This document shows, piece by piece, positions 33,761-41,453 of a stretch of 64,000 bases of DNA (its first letter is position 1; each line of letters starts with the position of its first letter). The DNA comes from an uncultured Roseicyclus sp. (GTDB lineage Bacteria; Pseudomonadota; Alphaproteobacteria; Rhodobacterales; Rhodobacteraceae), in contig CANLXA010000003.1 of NCBI GenBank assembly GCA_947494975.1, forward strand, positions 62,001 to 126,000, given 5' to 3'. A model generated the notes under the pieces. It did no database searches. It was not told where the DNA came from and worked only from the letters and a program-made list of their open reading frames with translations. Both the position numbers and the translations under genes were made by a program.

Positions 33761-35823
33761 CGTTTCACCATGCGGATCAGGGCTGGCAGGAAACCTAGGT
33801 CGGCAATCAGCGCCATCCACAGCGCCAACATCACGAATACGCCAAATTCCGGCAGGCTTGCCGTCGCGCTGAACACGGTGGCCCCGAACCCAAGCGTCAT
33901 GATCAATGTGGAGGCGATCATCGGCGGTCCGGCATGGTCGAGCGCATGGGCCAGCCGCTCATCGGGCGTGCCACCCGACAGGCGCCATCGGTTCAGGTAA
34001 TGGATCGTGTCATCCACCGCGATGCCGAAGGCGACGGTGAGCGCGAAAGCCACCGTCATCGTCATGCCCGCGCCGGTCACAACCAGCACCGCCTCAATCG
34101 CCAGCATCGGCATTGCACTGATCGCCGTGGCCAGCAGCGCCAGCACCACGGAGCGTTGCGATACGGCGACCACAAGGGCGATGGCGGCCAGCGCGATATA
34201 GAACGACAGGCGCATCGCCGCGACGGTGTCCGGCACCACCTGATGGCCCAGAAGGGATTGCCCGGCCAAGGTCGTCACCTCGCTCAGCTCCGCCGCGTCC
34301 AGCGCCGCATTCAGGCGCTCCAACTCGGCGCCGAAGCTGTCCGGGCCGATCCCCAAGGGTAGCAGGACGGGCAGCGCGACCGACAGGCCATCCTCTGCCC
34401 GGAACCGCTCCGGCACCTGCGGCGGGCCGCCTCCGGCGCCATTCCCGGCACCAGACAGGGCGGCATTCGCCACGGCGGCGATCCGGTCCCCATCCTCCGC
34501 CCCAAGGCCGGGCACGCCATCGGCATCGTCGATCACCACGAAAAGGCTGGCCGAGCCCAGGCCCTCCGCCTCCATATAGGCCAGATCCTGCCCCAGCGGG
34601 CTGGTCTCGCGGATATGTTCGGAGAGCGAAAAGGACGGCTCGGATCGGTTGAGCGCGGGCAACAGGGCAATGGCCGTCACAAACGCCAGCGCGGCCATGA
34701 GGCGCGGGCGGCACAGACCGGCGCGGGCGGGAGCGAGCGGCAGCCGGAACTGTACCGGTTGCGCGCCATCCCCGCGGATCAACAGGCGCGACATCAGCGG
34801 AAACAGGACGCAGACGGCGCTGAACCCGCAGAGCATCGCCAACGGCCCCCAGAGCGCGAGGCCCAGAAGCGCATCCGTCCCCGCTATAGCAAAGCTCGCC
34901 AAAGCCAGCGCCGAGGTGAGCGATGTCATCGCGGCCGCGGGCAACACCTCGCGGATCGCCGCCTGAAGCCCGCCGGTGTCGCGGCTGGCGTAGAACAGGT
35001 GCAACGTATCGGCGAAGGCCAGAACCATCACCAGCGTCGGCAGGGTCGCCAGCCACGGGTCCAGCGCCTGCCCGCTCCACCCCAATAGCCCCATGAACCA
35101 CACCACGCCGCAGATCGCGGGCACGGCGCAGACCAGAACCGCGGGGATCGACCGCAGGATGATCGCCCCCACGATGATGCAGATCAGGATGGCCAACGGC
35201 GTCACCACCACCTGATCGCGGATCAACGCGAAGGAAATCTGGCGTTCCACCGCCGCCTGCCCGACAGAGACGATCTGCAATGGAGCGGCGGCTTCGATCA
35301 GCGGATCGAGTTCGGCAAAGATGTCGCCCGGCGCGGCGTCAGGCGTGGCGATCACATGCAGCAGCGCCGCGGTACGATCCTCCGCGACCAGGGCACCGGC
35401 GGCCGGGCCCGCTTGGTGCAGGGCGGCAAATCGTTCGGCGAGCGGGGCCTCGGGATCTGCGAGGATCAGGGGCGTGGTCGTGCCCTCCGCTGGGAGCGAG
35501 AAGAGGCTCACCACCTCGGCCACCCCGTCGGTGAATTGCAGATCGAGGATCAGATTTTCCAATGCTTCGAACGCCGAAGGATCAGAAAAATCGCTCGTCC
35601 GAACCAGCAAGGCCTCGTCCGCACGCCCCAGCGCGAAGCGATCCTGAAAGGCGCGGTAGGCCAGATACCCCTCGCTGTCACCCGACAGCGCCGACACGAC
35701 ATCGGCATCCACATGCAGGTCCCGCGCGCCATAAGCCGCAATTGCCGTCACGATCAGCGCCAATAGGCCCGCCACCCACATCCACGGGGAAGCCCTTCGT
35801 CCTGCCATGTCAGCGTTCGTCAT
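33757..35823 (-). CDS. RND superfamily exporter (MMPL/HAE3-like)
   Basis: A 688-residue transporter with two repeats, each a membrane helix, a large periplasmic loop and five more helices (about 12 helices in all). VAFALTVAFGIAVDDTIHYLNRW holds the typical RND helix-4-like motif of the second half; the first half has TLPTLVMVLAFADTLHLFY. Such proteins export lipids, hopanoids or other hydrophobic molecules. ATG 35823 is used, with AGGCAGG just upstream; ATG 35808 is an alternative. The gene diverges from an alpha-oxoamine synthase-acyltransferase operon across 126 bases. Confidence 0.9.
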   Translation of the reverse strand: MTNADMAGRRASPWMWVAGLLALIVTAIAAYGARDLHVDADVVSALSGDSEGYLAYRAFQDRFALGRADEALLVRTSDFSDPSAFEALENLILDLQFTDGVAEVVSLFSLPAEGTTTPLILADPEAPLAERFAALHQAGPAAGALVAEDRTAALLHVIATPDAAPGDIFAELDPLIEAAAPLQIVSVGQAAVERQISFALIRDQVVVTPLAILICIIVGAIILRSIPAVLVCAVPAICGVVWFMGLLGWSGQALDPWLATLPTLVMVLAFADTLHLFYASRDTGGLQAAIREVLPAAAMTSLTSALALASFAIAGTDALLGLALWGPLAMLCGFSAVCVLFPLMSRLLIRGDGAQPVQFRLPLAPARAGLCRPRLMAALAFVTAIALLPALNRSEPSFSLSEHIRETSPLGQDLAYMEAEGLGSASLFVVIDDADGVPGLGAEDGDRIAAVANAALSGAGNGAGGGPPQVPERFRAEDGLSVALPVLLPLGIGPDSFGAELERLNAALDAAELSEVTTLAGQSLLGHQVVPDTVAAMRLSFYIALAAIALVVAVSQRSVVLALLATAISAMPMLAIEAVLVVTGAGMTMTVAFALTVAFGIAVDDTIHYLNRWRLSGGTPDERLAHALDHAGPPMIASTLIMTLGFGATVFSATASLPEFGVFVMLALWMALIADLGFLPALIRMVKR

Positions 35824-35949
35824 GCCTGCCTGCCAAATGTCGCTTCGCCGCATCATCACACGGCGGCGTCTCATTCTGCGCCCCATTAACCGTTGACCGC
35901 AGATAGGGCGCAATGCCCAAGTGGCGAGAGATCGCCGTATTGGATTGTT

Positions 35950-37149
35950 ATGACAGATTTGAAACAGGCTCTGGCGCAGCTGCGGGCGGGGCGGGGCATG
36001 GGCCTCGTGCAACAGGTCGCCGAAGATGTGGAACTGGCCGGGCGGCAGATCACGTTGAACGGCCAGACGATGCTCAATTTCGCCTCGTGCAGCTATCTCG
36101 GGCTGGAAATGGATGAGGCCCTGAAAGAGGGCGCGATTGCCGCGACACGTGCCTATGGCACGCAGTTTTCCGCGTCCCGCGCCTTCGTGTCGGCGCCGCC
36201 CTACCGGGAGGCCGAGGCGCTTCTGGCGCAGATCACGGGGCGGCCGACCTTGCTGGTGCCGTCGACATCGCTTGGCCACCAAGCCGCGCTGCCGGTTCTG
36301 GTTGGTCGCGACGATCTTGTACTGATCGATGTGCAGGCCCATGCCAGCCTGCATGTGGCCGCGTCCCTTTTGAAGGCCGCGGGGATCCGGGTGCAGACCA
36401 TCGCCCATTCCGCCCCGGATCACGTGGCGCGCAAGCTGCGCGCCAGCGATGCGCCGACCATCTGGCTGCTGATTGACGGGATTTATTCGATGATCGGGGA
36501 TATCGCGCCGTTTGACGGGCTCAATGCCCTTCTGGCGAGCGACGAGCGGCTACGGCTTTATGTCGATGACGCCCACGCGGCGGGCTGGTGCGGATCGCGG
36601 GGGCAGGGCCTTGCGCTTGGGACATGGCCGGATCACCCGCGGGTCACGGCCGCCCTGTCCCTCAACAAGAGCTTCGCCTGCGCGGGCGGGGCCTTGGCCT
36701 TGGCGTCGGAGGACGAGGCCGATGCGATCCGCGCCTTTGGCCCGGCGATGACGTTTTCCGGCCCCGTCCAGCCGCCGATGCTGGGGGCGATTGTCGCGTC
36801 GGCCCGGCTCCACCTGTCCGACGCCCTGGCACCCCGGCAAGCCGCCCTGCGGGCGCGGATCGCGCAGTTCAACGCAGGCGCGGCTGCATTGGGCCTGCCG
36901 CTGGCCTGTGCCTCGGACACCCCGATGCGCTACATCCGGACCGGGGATATCGCGGCCACCGCCTCCGCCGCGCTGGCACTGCAAAGGGCGGGGATCTACG
37001 TGGCCAGCGTTGCGCCGCCAGCGGTTGCGGCGCGCGATGTGGGCCTGCGCCTGACGCTGACCACGCATCACAAAGCCGCGGATATCGACCGGCTTCTGAC
37101 GGCCCTCGCGGATGCACTCCATGCGTCCGGCCGGGCCGTGGCCGAGTAG
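35950..37149 (+). CDS. PLP-dependent alpha-oxoamine synthase-like enzyme
   Basis: A 399-residue fold-type I enzyme of the alpha-oxoamine synthase family (AONS, KBL, serine palmitoyltransferase, CqsA), which joins an amino acid to an acyl thioester with loss of CO2. The PLP lysine is K240 in SLNKSFACAGG, the pyridine-binding aspartate region is YVDDAHAAG (residues 205-212), and H131 in VQAHASLH should stack on PLP. The AHASL context looks more like the autoinducer synthase CqsA than like BioF (by memory, not alignment). No bio genes are nearby, so biotin synthesis is unlikely. The next gene starts two bases later. Confidence 0.85.
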   Translation: MTDLKQALAQLRAGRGMGLVQQVAEDVELAGRQITLNGQTMLNFASCSYLGLEMDEALKEGAIAATRAYGTQFSASRAFVSAPPYREAEALLAQITGRPTLLVPSTSLGHQAALPVLVGRDDLVLIDVQAHASLHVAASLLKAAGIRVQTIAHSAPDHVARKLRASDAPTIWLLIDGIYSMIGDIAPFDGLNALLASDERLRLYVDDAHAAGWCGSRGQGLALGTWPDHPRVTAALSLNKSFACAGGALALASEDEADAIRAFGPAMTFSGPVQPPMLGAIVASARLHLSDALAPRQAALRARIAQFNAGAAALGLPLACASDTPMRYIRTGDIAATASAALALQRAGIYVASVAPPAVAARDVGLRLTLTTHHKAADIDRLLTALADALHASGRAVAE

Positions 37150-37151
37150 CC

Positions 37152-38282
37152 TTGTCCCTGATCCTGACCCCGGCCGAAGCGGTCCTGTTTCGCACCGGCC
37201 CGAATTGCATCACCATCCTGTTCGAGGATGCGGGCGGGACGGCGGGCGGGTTTGACCCGGCGCGCGCCTATCTTGGCCTGCATCAGATGGTGGAGGGCGC
37301 CGAGCGGTTTCACCGGGTGATCCGGCGCGGTGTGACGCCCGTCTTCGACGCGAAGGTGGAGCTGGATTGGCCGCATCATGTGGCCATTCTCGACGATCCA
37401 ACCGTCACCGACCCCGCCGCGCTGATGGACGCCATGCGGCGCCTGCGCCTGGATCCCAAGCGCCCGCTGTGGCGCGCGGTTCTGGTCAATCCGGACGGGG
37501 GAGGTTGGTCGGGCCTCGCCCTGCAATTCGACCACGCCATTGCCGATGGCACACGGATCTCGCGCCACATCACCACACGCGCCCTGCCGGAACGGGGTGA
37601 GGGCGTTGCGGTGGATGGGTTGCAACGGATCAGCTTCGCCCAATTGCGCAGGCAGGGGGATCCGCGGCTTGACCCGCCGCCCTCGGCGCTTTGCCGTTTG
37701 TCGTTCGACGGTCTGCGCCCGGCGGTGCCGGAGGCCACGGGCCATGCCGATGCGCTTTTGCGCCTTGCGCACCGGATACTGAAAGAGGACCCGGCCTTTG
37801 CCAGATTGGCAGAGAGGCGCCGCAACCGGGCCGCTGTTGCCCGTATCGAAGCCCTGCGCAGCACGGGGGGCGTCTTGGGCAATCGCGCCACGATGGAAGA
37901 GGTCGATCTTGGGGGCTCTTCCGACGCGGCACGCGCGCTGTTCGATCCGCGCAAGACGCCGCTGATGGAGCGGCTGCGCATGGGGGCGGCACGGATCATC
38001 CCGGCGCCGCTGCTCCGTCCTATCGTGCAGACCGAGTTCTCCCGGCCCGGCATCGTGCTGACCGTCGTGCCGGTGGCCCGCCGATTGCCGCCGCTGTTCG
38101 GGCTGGATCTGCGCGCCATCCATCCTGCGGCTCCGGTTCTCGGGCAACCACCCCTTGCGGTCACGGCGGTGCGCACGGGGGACGGGTTCGACACCTGCAT
38201 CACCGCGCATGACCCGACGGGGGCGGCGCGGGACACGCTGTCGCGTCGCGTGGCGGACGCGATGGTCGTTGCCGTCCAATAG
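37152..38282 (+). CDS. wax-ester-synthase/condensation-like acyltransferase
   Basis: This 376-residue protein resembles WS/DGAT-type acyltransferases: RLDPKRPLWRAVLV followed by LALQFDHAIADGTRISRH is the active-site region. The usual HHxxxDG motif reads DHAIADG here, keeping the catalytic histidine (H128) and DG. Family members join an acyl-CoA to an alcohol or amine. The start is TTG 37152, two bases after the upstream stop; no ATG fits better. Probably it acylates the product of the alpha-oxoamine synthase (inference). A LysR gene follows 45 bases later but belongs with formate dehydrogenase. Confidence 0.8.
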   Translation: MSLILTPAEAVLFRTGPNCITILFEDAGGTAGGFDPARAYLGLHQMVEGAERFHRVIRRGVTPVFDAKVELDWPHHVAILDDPTVTDPAALMDAMRRLRLDPKRPLWRAVLVNPDGGGWSGLALQFDHAIADGTRISRHITTRALPERGEGVAVDGLQRISFAQLRRQGDPRLDPPPSALCRLSFDGLRPAVPEATGHADALLRLAHRILKEDPAFARLAERRRNRAAVARIEALRSTGGVLGNRATMEEVDLGGSSDAARALFDPRKTPLMERLRMGAARIIPAPLLRPIVQTEFSRPGIVLTVVPVARRLPPLFGLDLRAIHPAAPVLGQPPLAVTAVRTGDGFDTCITAHDPTGAARDTLSRRVADAMVVAVQ

Positions 38283-38327
38283 GAAATATCGATTGATTTG
38301 GGCCGGCTTCATTGGCAAACCGCACCC

Positions 38328-39233
38328 ATGATCAACAAACTCGAGATGTTCATCGCCGTGGCCCGGGAGGGCCATTTCGGGCGCGCCGCGGAAAGCCTTG
38401 GCCTCACCCAGCCGACATTGTCCACCGGGATCAAGCAGTTGGAGGAGATGCTGGGGGTGCAACTGATCTTCCGTGGCTCGCGCTACGGGGGCCTGACACC
38501 CGAGGGTCAGCGCGCGCTGGTCTGGGCCCGCCAACTGGTCAGCGACACGCGCACCTTCCGGCAGGAGATGCGGACGGCCCGCCACGGGCTCAGCGGGATT
38601 GTGCGCCTTGCCGTGATCCCCACGGCGCTGACCTGGGCCGCGCATCTGTCGGCGCGCTTCACGGCGGCTCACCCGAACATTCGCATGACGATCCTGAGCC
38701 GGACCTCCATCGAAATCCTGTCGATGCTGGAAAACCTGGAGGCCGATGCCGGCCTTTCCTACCTCGACAACGAGCCCCTTGGCCGCGTGACCACCGAACC
38801 GCTGTATCGCGAGCGGTACACCGTTGTCGCCCATCGCAACAGCGATCTGGCCCGTCAGGAACAGGTCGAATGGGCCGATCTGTCGGGTGAACGGCTGTGT
38901 CTGCTGACGCCCAACATGCAGAACCGGCGCATCATCAACGAGAATTTCATGGAAGCCGGTGTGACGCCCGAGGCGCAGGTGGAGAGCAATTCCACCGTGG
39001 TGCTGGCCGCCCATGTGGAGGCGGGGGATTGGATTACCGTCCTGCCGATCGACATGGCCCGCTTCCTGTGTGGTGGGAAGCCGGACCTGGTGATCCGGGA
39101 GATCGCCGGGCGCGGAACCGACCATGCGGTGGGCCTTGTCGCGCCGTATCGGGAACCGCACACGCCCGTTCTGACGGCCTTGATCGCGGAGACGCGGGCG
39201 CTGGCCGACTCGGCCGCTGAGCCGACCAAGTAA
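38328..39233 (+). CDS. LysR family regulator of the formate dehydrogenase operon
   Basis: A 301-residue LysR regulator. The helix-turn-helix covers residues 1-60 (FGRAAESLGLTQPTLSTGIKQLEEMLGVQLIFR), followed by a substrate-binding-type effector domain. It lies directly upstream of fdsGBACD in the same direction, the position of the LysR regulator of fds operons in other Proteobacteria. An inverted repeat of LysR type is present in the 150-base gap downstream of it. Formate is the likely signal (inference). Confidence 0.9.
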   Translation: MINKLEMFIAVAREGHFGRAAESLGLTQPTLSTGIKQLEEMLGVQLIFRGSRYGGLTPEGQRALVWARQLVSDTRTFRQEMRTARHGLSGIVRLAVIPTALTWAAHLSARFTAAHPNIRMTILSRTSIEILSMLENLEADAGLSYLDNEPLGRVTTEPLYRERYTVVAHRNSDLARQEQVEWADLSGERLCLLTPNMQNRRIINENFMEAGVTPEAQVESNSTVVLAAHVEAGDWITVLPIDMARFLCGGKPDLVIREIAGRGTDHAVGLVAPYREPHTPVLTALIAETRALADSAAEPTK

Positions 39234-39294
39234 ATTCGTCAGGTATTACAGGTGTCTATGTCGGTTTCGGGCCCCGCAAGGTCGCACGGCTGTC

Positions 39295-39309
39295 ATTGAG
39301 AAACTCAAT
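39295..39309. promoter_or_regulatory. LysR-type inverted repeat upstream of fdsG
   Basis: ATTGAG-AAA-CTCAAT is a perfect 6-3-6 inverted repeat containing the LysR motif T-N11-A, 75 bases before the fdsG start. A second imperfect GAATG...CATTC pair lies downstream near 39340-39358. Probably the binding site of the LysR protein encoded just upstream. Confidence 0.5.
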
Positions 39310-39383
39310 CGACCAACGGGACAACGATATTGAATACTGAATGAATGGGCTGCATTCTGTGGATGAACGTTCCGGAGCACGCC

Positions 39384-39851
39384 ATGTCGACCACAGCCGC
39401 CCCGCATGATCCCGCCGAAATTGACGCGATCATCCAATCCAATATGGATCTTGAAGGGCCGCTTCTGCCCATTCTGCACGGGATGCAGGCAGCGTTCGGC
39501 TGCGTGCCCGATGCGGCCCGAGCGCCGATTGCCGATGCACTGAACATCACCGAGGCGGAATTGCACGGCGTGATCTCGTTCTACCACGATTTCCGTCGCG
39601 AACCGGCGGGGCGCCACGTGCTGAAGATCTGCCGGGCGGAGGCCTGTCAGGCCGTTGGTGCGAATGCGTTGGGCGAGGATCTGTTGGCAATACTGGGCCT
39701 TGATTGGCACGGCACATCCGCCGATGGCCGTGTGACGGTGGAGCCGGTCTATTGCCTTGGCCTGTGTGCCTGCGGGCCCGCGGCGATGGTGGACGGGCAG
39801 GTTCGGGGCCGTGTGACGGCCGAAGCGCTGGTGGCGGAGGTTTCGGCATGA
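39384..39851 (+). CDS. fdsG: formate dehydrogenase gamma subunit
   Basis: A 155-residue thioredoxin-like [2Fe-2S] protein, homologous to NuoE, that passes electrons within the soluble NAD-dependent formate dehydrogenase. The cluster cysteines lie in KICRAEACQA and VYCLGLCACGP; the first domain is the NuoE-like helical bundle (LLPILHGMQAAFGCVP). ATG 39384 has GGAG six bases upstream; an in-frame ATG at 39363 is less well placed. Its stop overlaps the fdsB start (ATGA). Confidence 0.92.
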   Translation: MSTTAAPHDPAEIDAIIQSNMDLEGPLLPILHGMQAAFGCVPDAARAPIADALNITEAELHGVISFYHDFRREPAGRHVLKICRAEACQAVGANALGEDLLAILGLDWHGTSADGRVTVEPVYCLGLCACGPAAMVDGQVRGRVTAEALVAEVSA

Positions 39852-41344
39852 AGGTCTGGGTGCCCCGCGATGCAGCGGCGAAGGCGTTGGGCGCAGATGC
39901 GGTTGCTGCCGCGTTTGAGGCGGCGGGCGCAGAGGTGGTGCGAAACGGCTCGCGCGGGATGATCTGGCTGGAGCCGCTGGTTGAGGTGGAGCAGGGCGGT
40001 GTTCGCGTGGGCTATGGCCCCGCGACGGTCGAGACTGTTGGTGCCATCATGGACGGGTCTGCCGAGAGCCTTGGGCCGGTGGAGGACATCCCGTTCTATG
40101 CCAGGCAAAACCGCCTGACCTTCCAGCGCTGCGGCGTAGTGGACCCGCTGTCGCTGGCGGACTACGAGGCCCATGGCGGCCTGACCGGCCTGCGCAATGC
40201 GCTGGAGATGTCTGCCGAAGACATCACCGCCCATGTCACCGATAGCGGCTTGCGCGGACGCGGCGGGGCGGGGTTCCCGACGGGCATCAAGTGGAACACC
40301 GTGCGGCAGGCCGAAGCGGATCAGAAATACATCGTCTGCAATGCCGATGAAGGGGATTCCGGCACCTTCGCGGATCGGATGATCATGGAGGGCGATCCGT
40401 TTTGCCTGATCGAAGGCATGGTGATTGCAGGCCTCGGGGTTGGGGCCACGAAAGGGTACATCTACCTGCGCTCGGAGTATCCCGATGCGATTGAGGTGAT
40501 GGAGCGGGCGATTGAAATTGCACGTGAAAACAACATCCTCGGGGCCGTTCTTCATTCAGAATATGAGTTCGACATGGAAGTGCGCGTGGGTGCGGGGGCT
40601 TATGTCTGCGGCGAAGAGACGTCGCTTTTGAACTCCCTGGAAGGCAAACGCGGGGTGGTGCGCGCCAAGCCGCCGCTGCCGGCCCTGGAGGGTTTCCTCG
40701 GGCGGCCCACGGTGGTGAACAATGTCATATCGCTCGCCACGGTTCCGGTGATCTTCGAGAAGGGCGCAGCGCATTACGCGAGCTTCGGGCTTGGCCGGTC
40801 CAAGGGCACGATGCCGATCCAGATCGCGGGCAACGTGAGACATGGCGGCCTGTTCGAGACCGCCTTCGGGATGCCTCTGGGTGAGCTGGTGAACGACATA
40901 GCGGGCGGTACGGCCTCCGGTCGGCCGGTGAAGGCGGTGCAGGTGGGCGGCCCGCTTGGGGCTTACTTCGCGCCGGAGAAATTCGACACGCCCTTTGCCT
41001 ACGAGCCCTTCGATGGGGCAGGCGGCCTGATCGGTCATGCGGGCGTGGTGGTGTTCGACGACAGTGCCGACATGCTCGGCATGGCGCGCTTTGCGATGGA
41101 GTTCTGTGCCATCGAGAGCTGCGGAAAGTGCACGCCGTGCCGCATTGGCGCGGTGCGCGGCGTGGAAACGCTGGATCGCATCCGCGACGGCGACGGCACC
41201 GCGATCCCGCTGCTTGTCGATCTGTGCGAGACCATGAAAGATGGCTCGCTCTGCGCGTTGGGAGGCTTCACGCCCTTCCCGGTGATGAGCGCGCTGGAGC
41301 AGTTTCCGGAAGAGTTTACCGGCGTGCGGGAGGCCGCGGAATGA
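39848..41344 (+). CDS. fdsB: formate dehydrogenase beta subunit (NADH-binding, FMN)
   Basis: A 498-residue homologue of NuoF. An N-terminal thioredoxin-like 2Fe-2S remnant region precedes the NADH/FMN domain, which contains GLRGRGGAGFPTGIKW and CNADEGDSGTFADRMIMEGDP. The [4Fe-4S] site is ESCGKCTPCRIGAVRG plus the later CALGG cysteine. It reduces NAD+ with electrons from formate. Start ATG 39848 is coupled to fdsG. Confidence 0.93.
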   Translation: MKVWVPRDAAAKALGADAVAAAFEAAGAEVVRNGSRGMIWLEPLVEVEQGGVRVGYGPATVETVGAIMDGSAESLGPVEDIPFYARQNRLTFQRCGVVDPLSLADYEAHGGLTGLRNALEMSAEDITAHVTDSGLRGRGGAGFPTGIKWNTVRQAEADQKYIVCNADEGDSGTFADRMIMEGDPFCLIEGMVIAGLGVGATKGYIYLRSEYPDAIEVMERAIEIARENNILGAVLHSEYEFDMEVRVGAGAYVCGEETSLLNSLEGKRGVVRAKPPLPALEGFLGRPTVVNNVISLATVPVIFEKGAAHYASFGLGRSKGTMPIQIAGNVRHGGLFETAFGMPLGELVNDIAGGTASGRPVKAVQVGGPLGAYFAPEKFDTPFAYEPFDGAGGLIGHAGVVVFDDSADMLGMARFAMEFCAIESCGKCTPCRIGAVRGVETLDRIRDGDGTAIPLLVDLCETMKDGSLCALGGFTPFPVMSALEQFPEEFTGVREAAE

Positions 41345-41387
41345 GACAGGATTTGACCGGTATTTCGCCGACTTCGTCGTCGACCGG

Positions 41388-41435
41388 CTGGGGGTTCCAC
41401 CCCCAGACCCCCGGGGTATTTGAAACCAGTGGAAG
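41388..41435 (+). repeat. dispersed intergenic repeat with hairpin, fdsB-fdsA gap
   Basis: In the 109-base fdsB-fdsA gap, CTGGGGGT-TCC-ACCCCCAG (41388-41406) forms a perfect eight-base-pair stem with a three-base loop. It is followed at 41408-41435 by a core of CCCCCGGGGTATTT then GAAACCAGTGGAAG. The core recurs, inverted and almost identical, at 47522-47550. The hairpin may reduce read-through or stabilise mRNA ends within the operon. Confidence 0.65.
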
Positions 41436-41453
41436 ACAGGGAGCCCTTGGCCA

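Noticed and set aside
35950-37149. Assignment as bioF
   Set aside because: No other biotin genes nearby; partner genes are an acyltransferase and an RND exporter, and the histidine region looks unlike BioF.
37068-39161. Minus-strand open frame of 697 codons
   Set aside because: Antisense to the acyltransferase and LysR genes; no domains, typical high-GC shadow.
39295-39309. Possible FNR/Anr box (TTGA...TCAA)
   Set aside because: The spacing is five bases, not the six of TTGA-N6-TCAA; a LysR site fits better.
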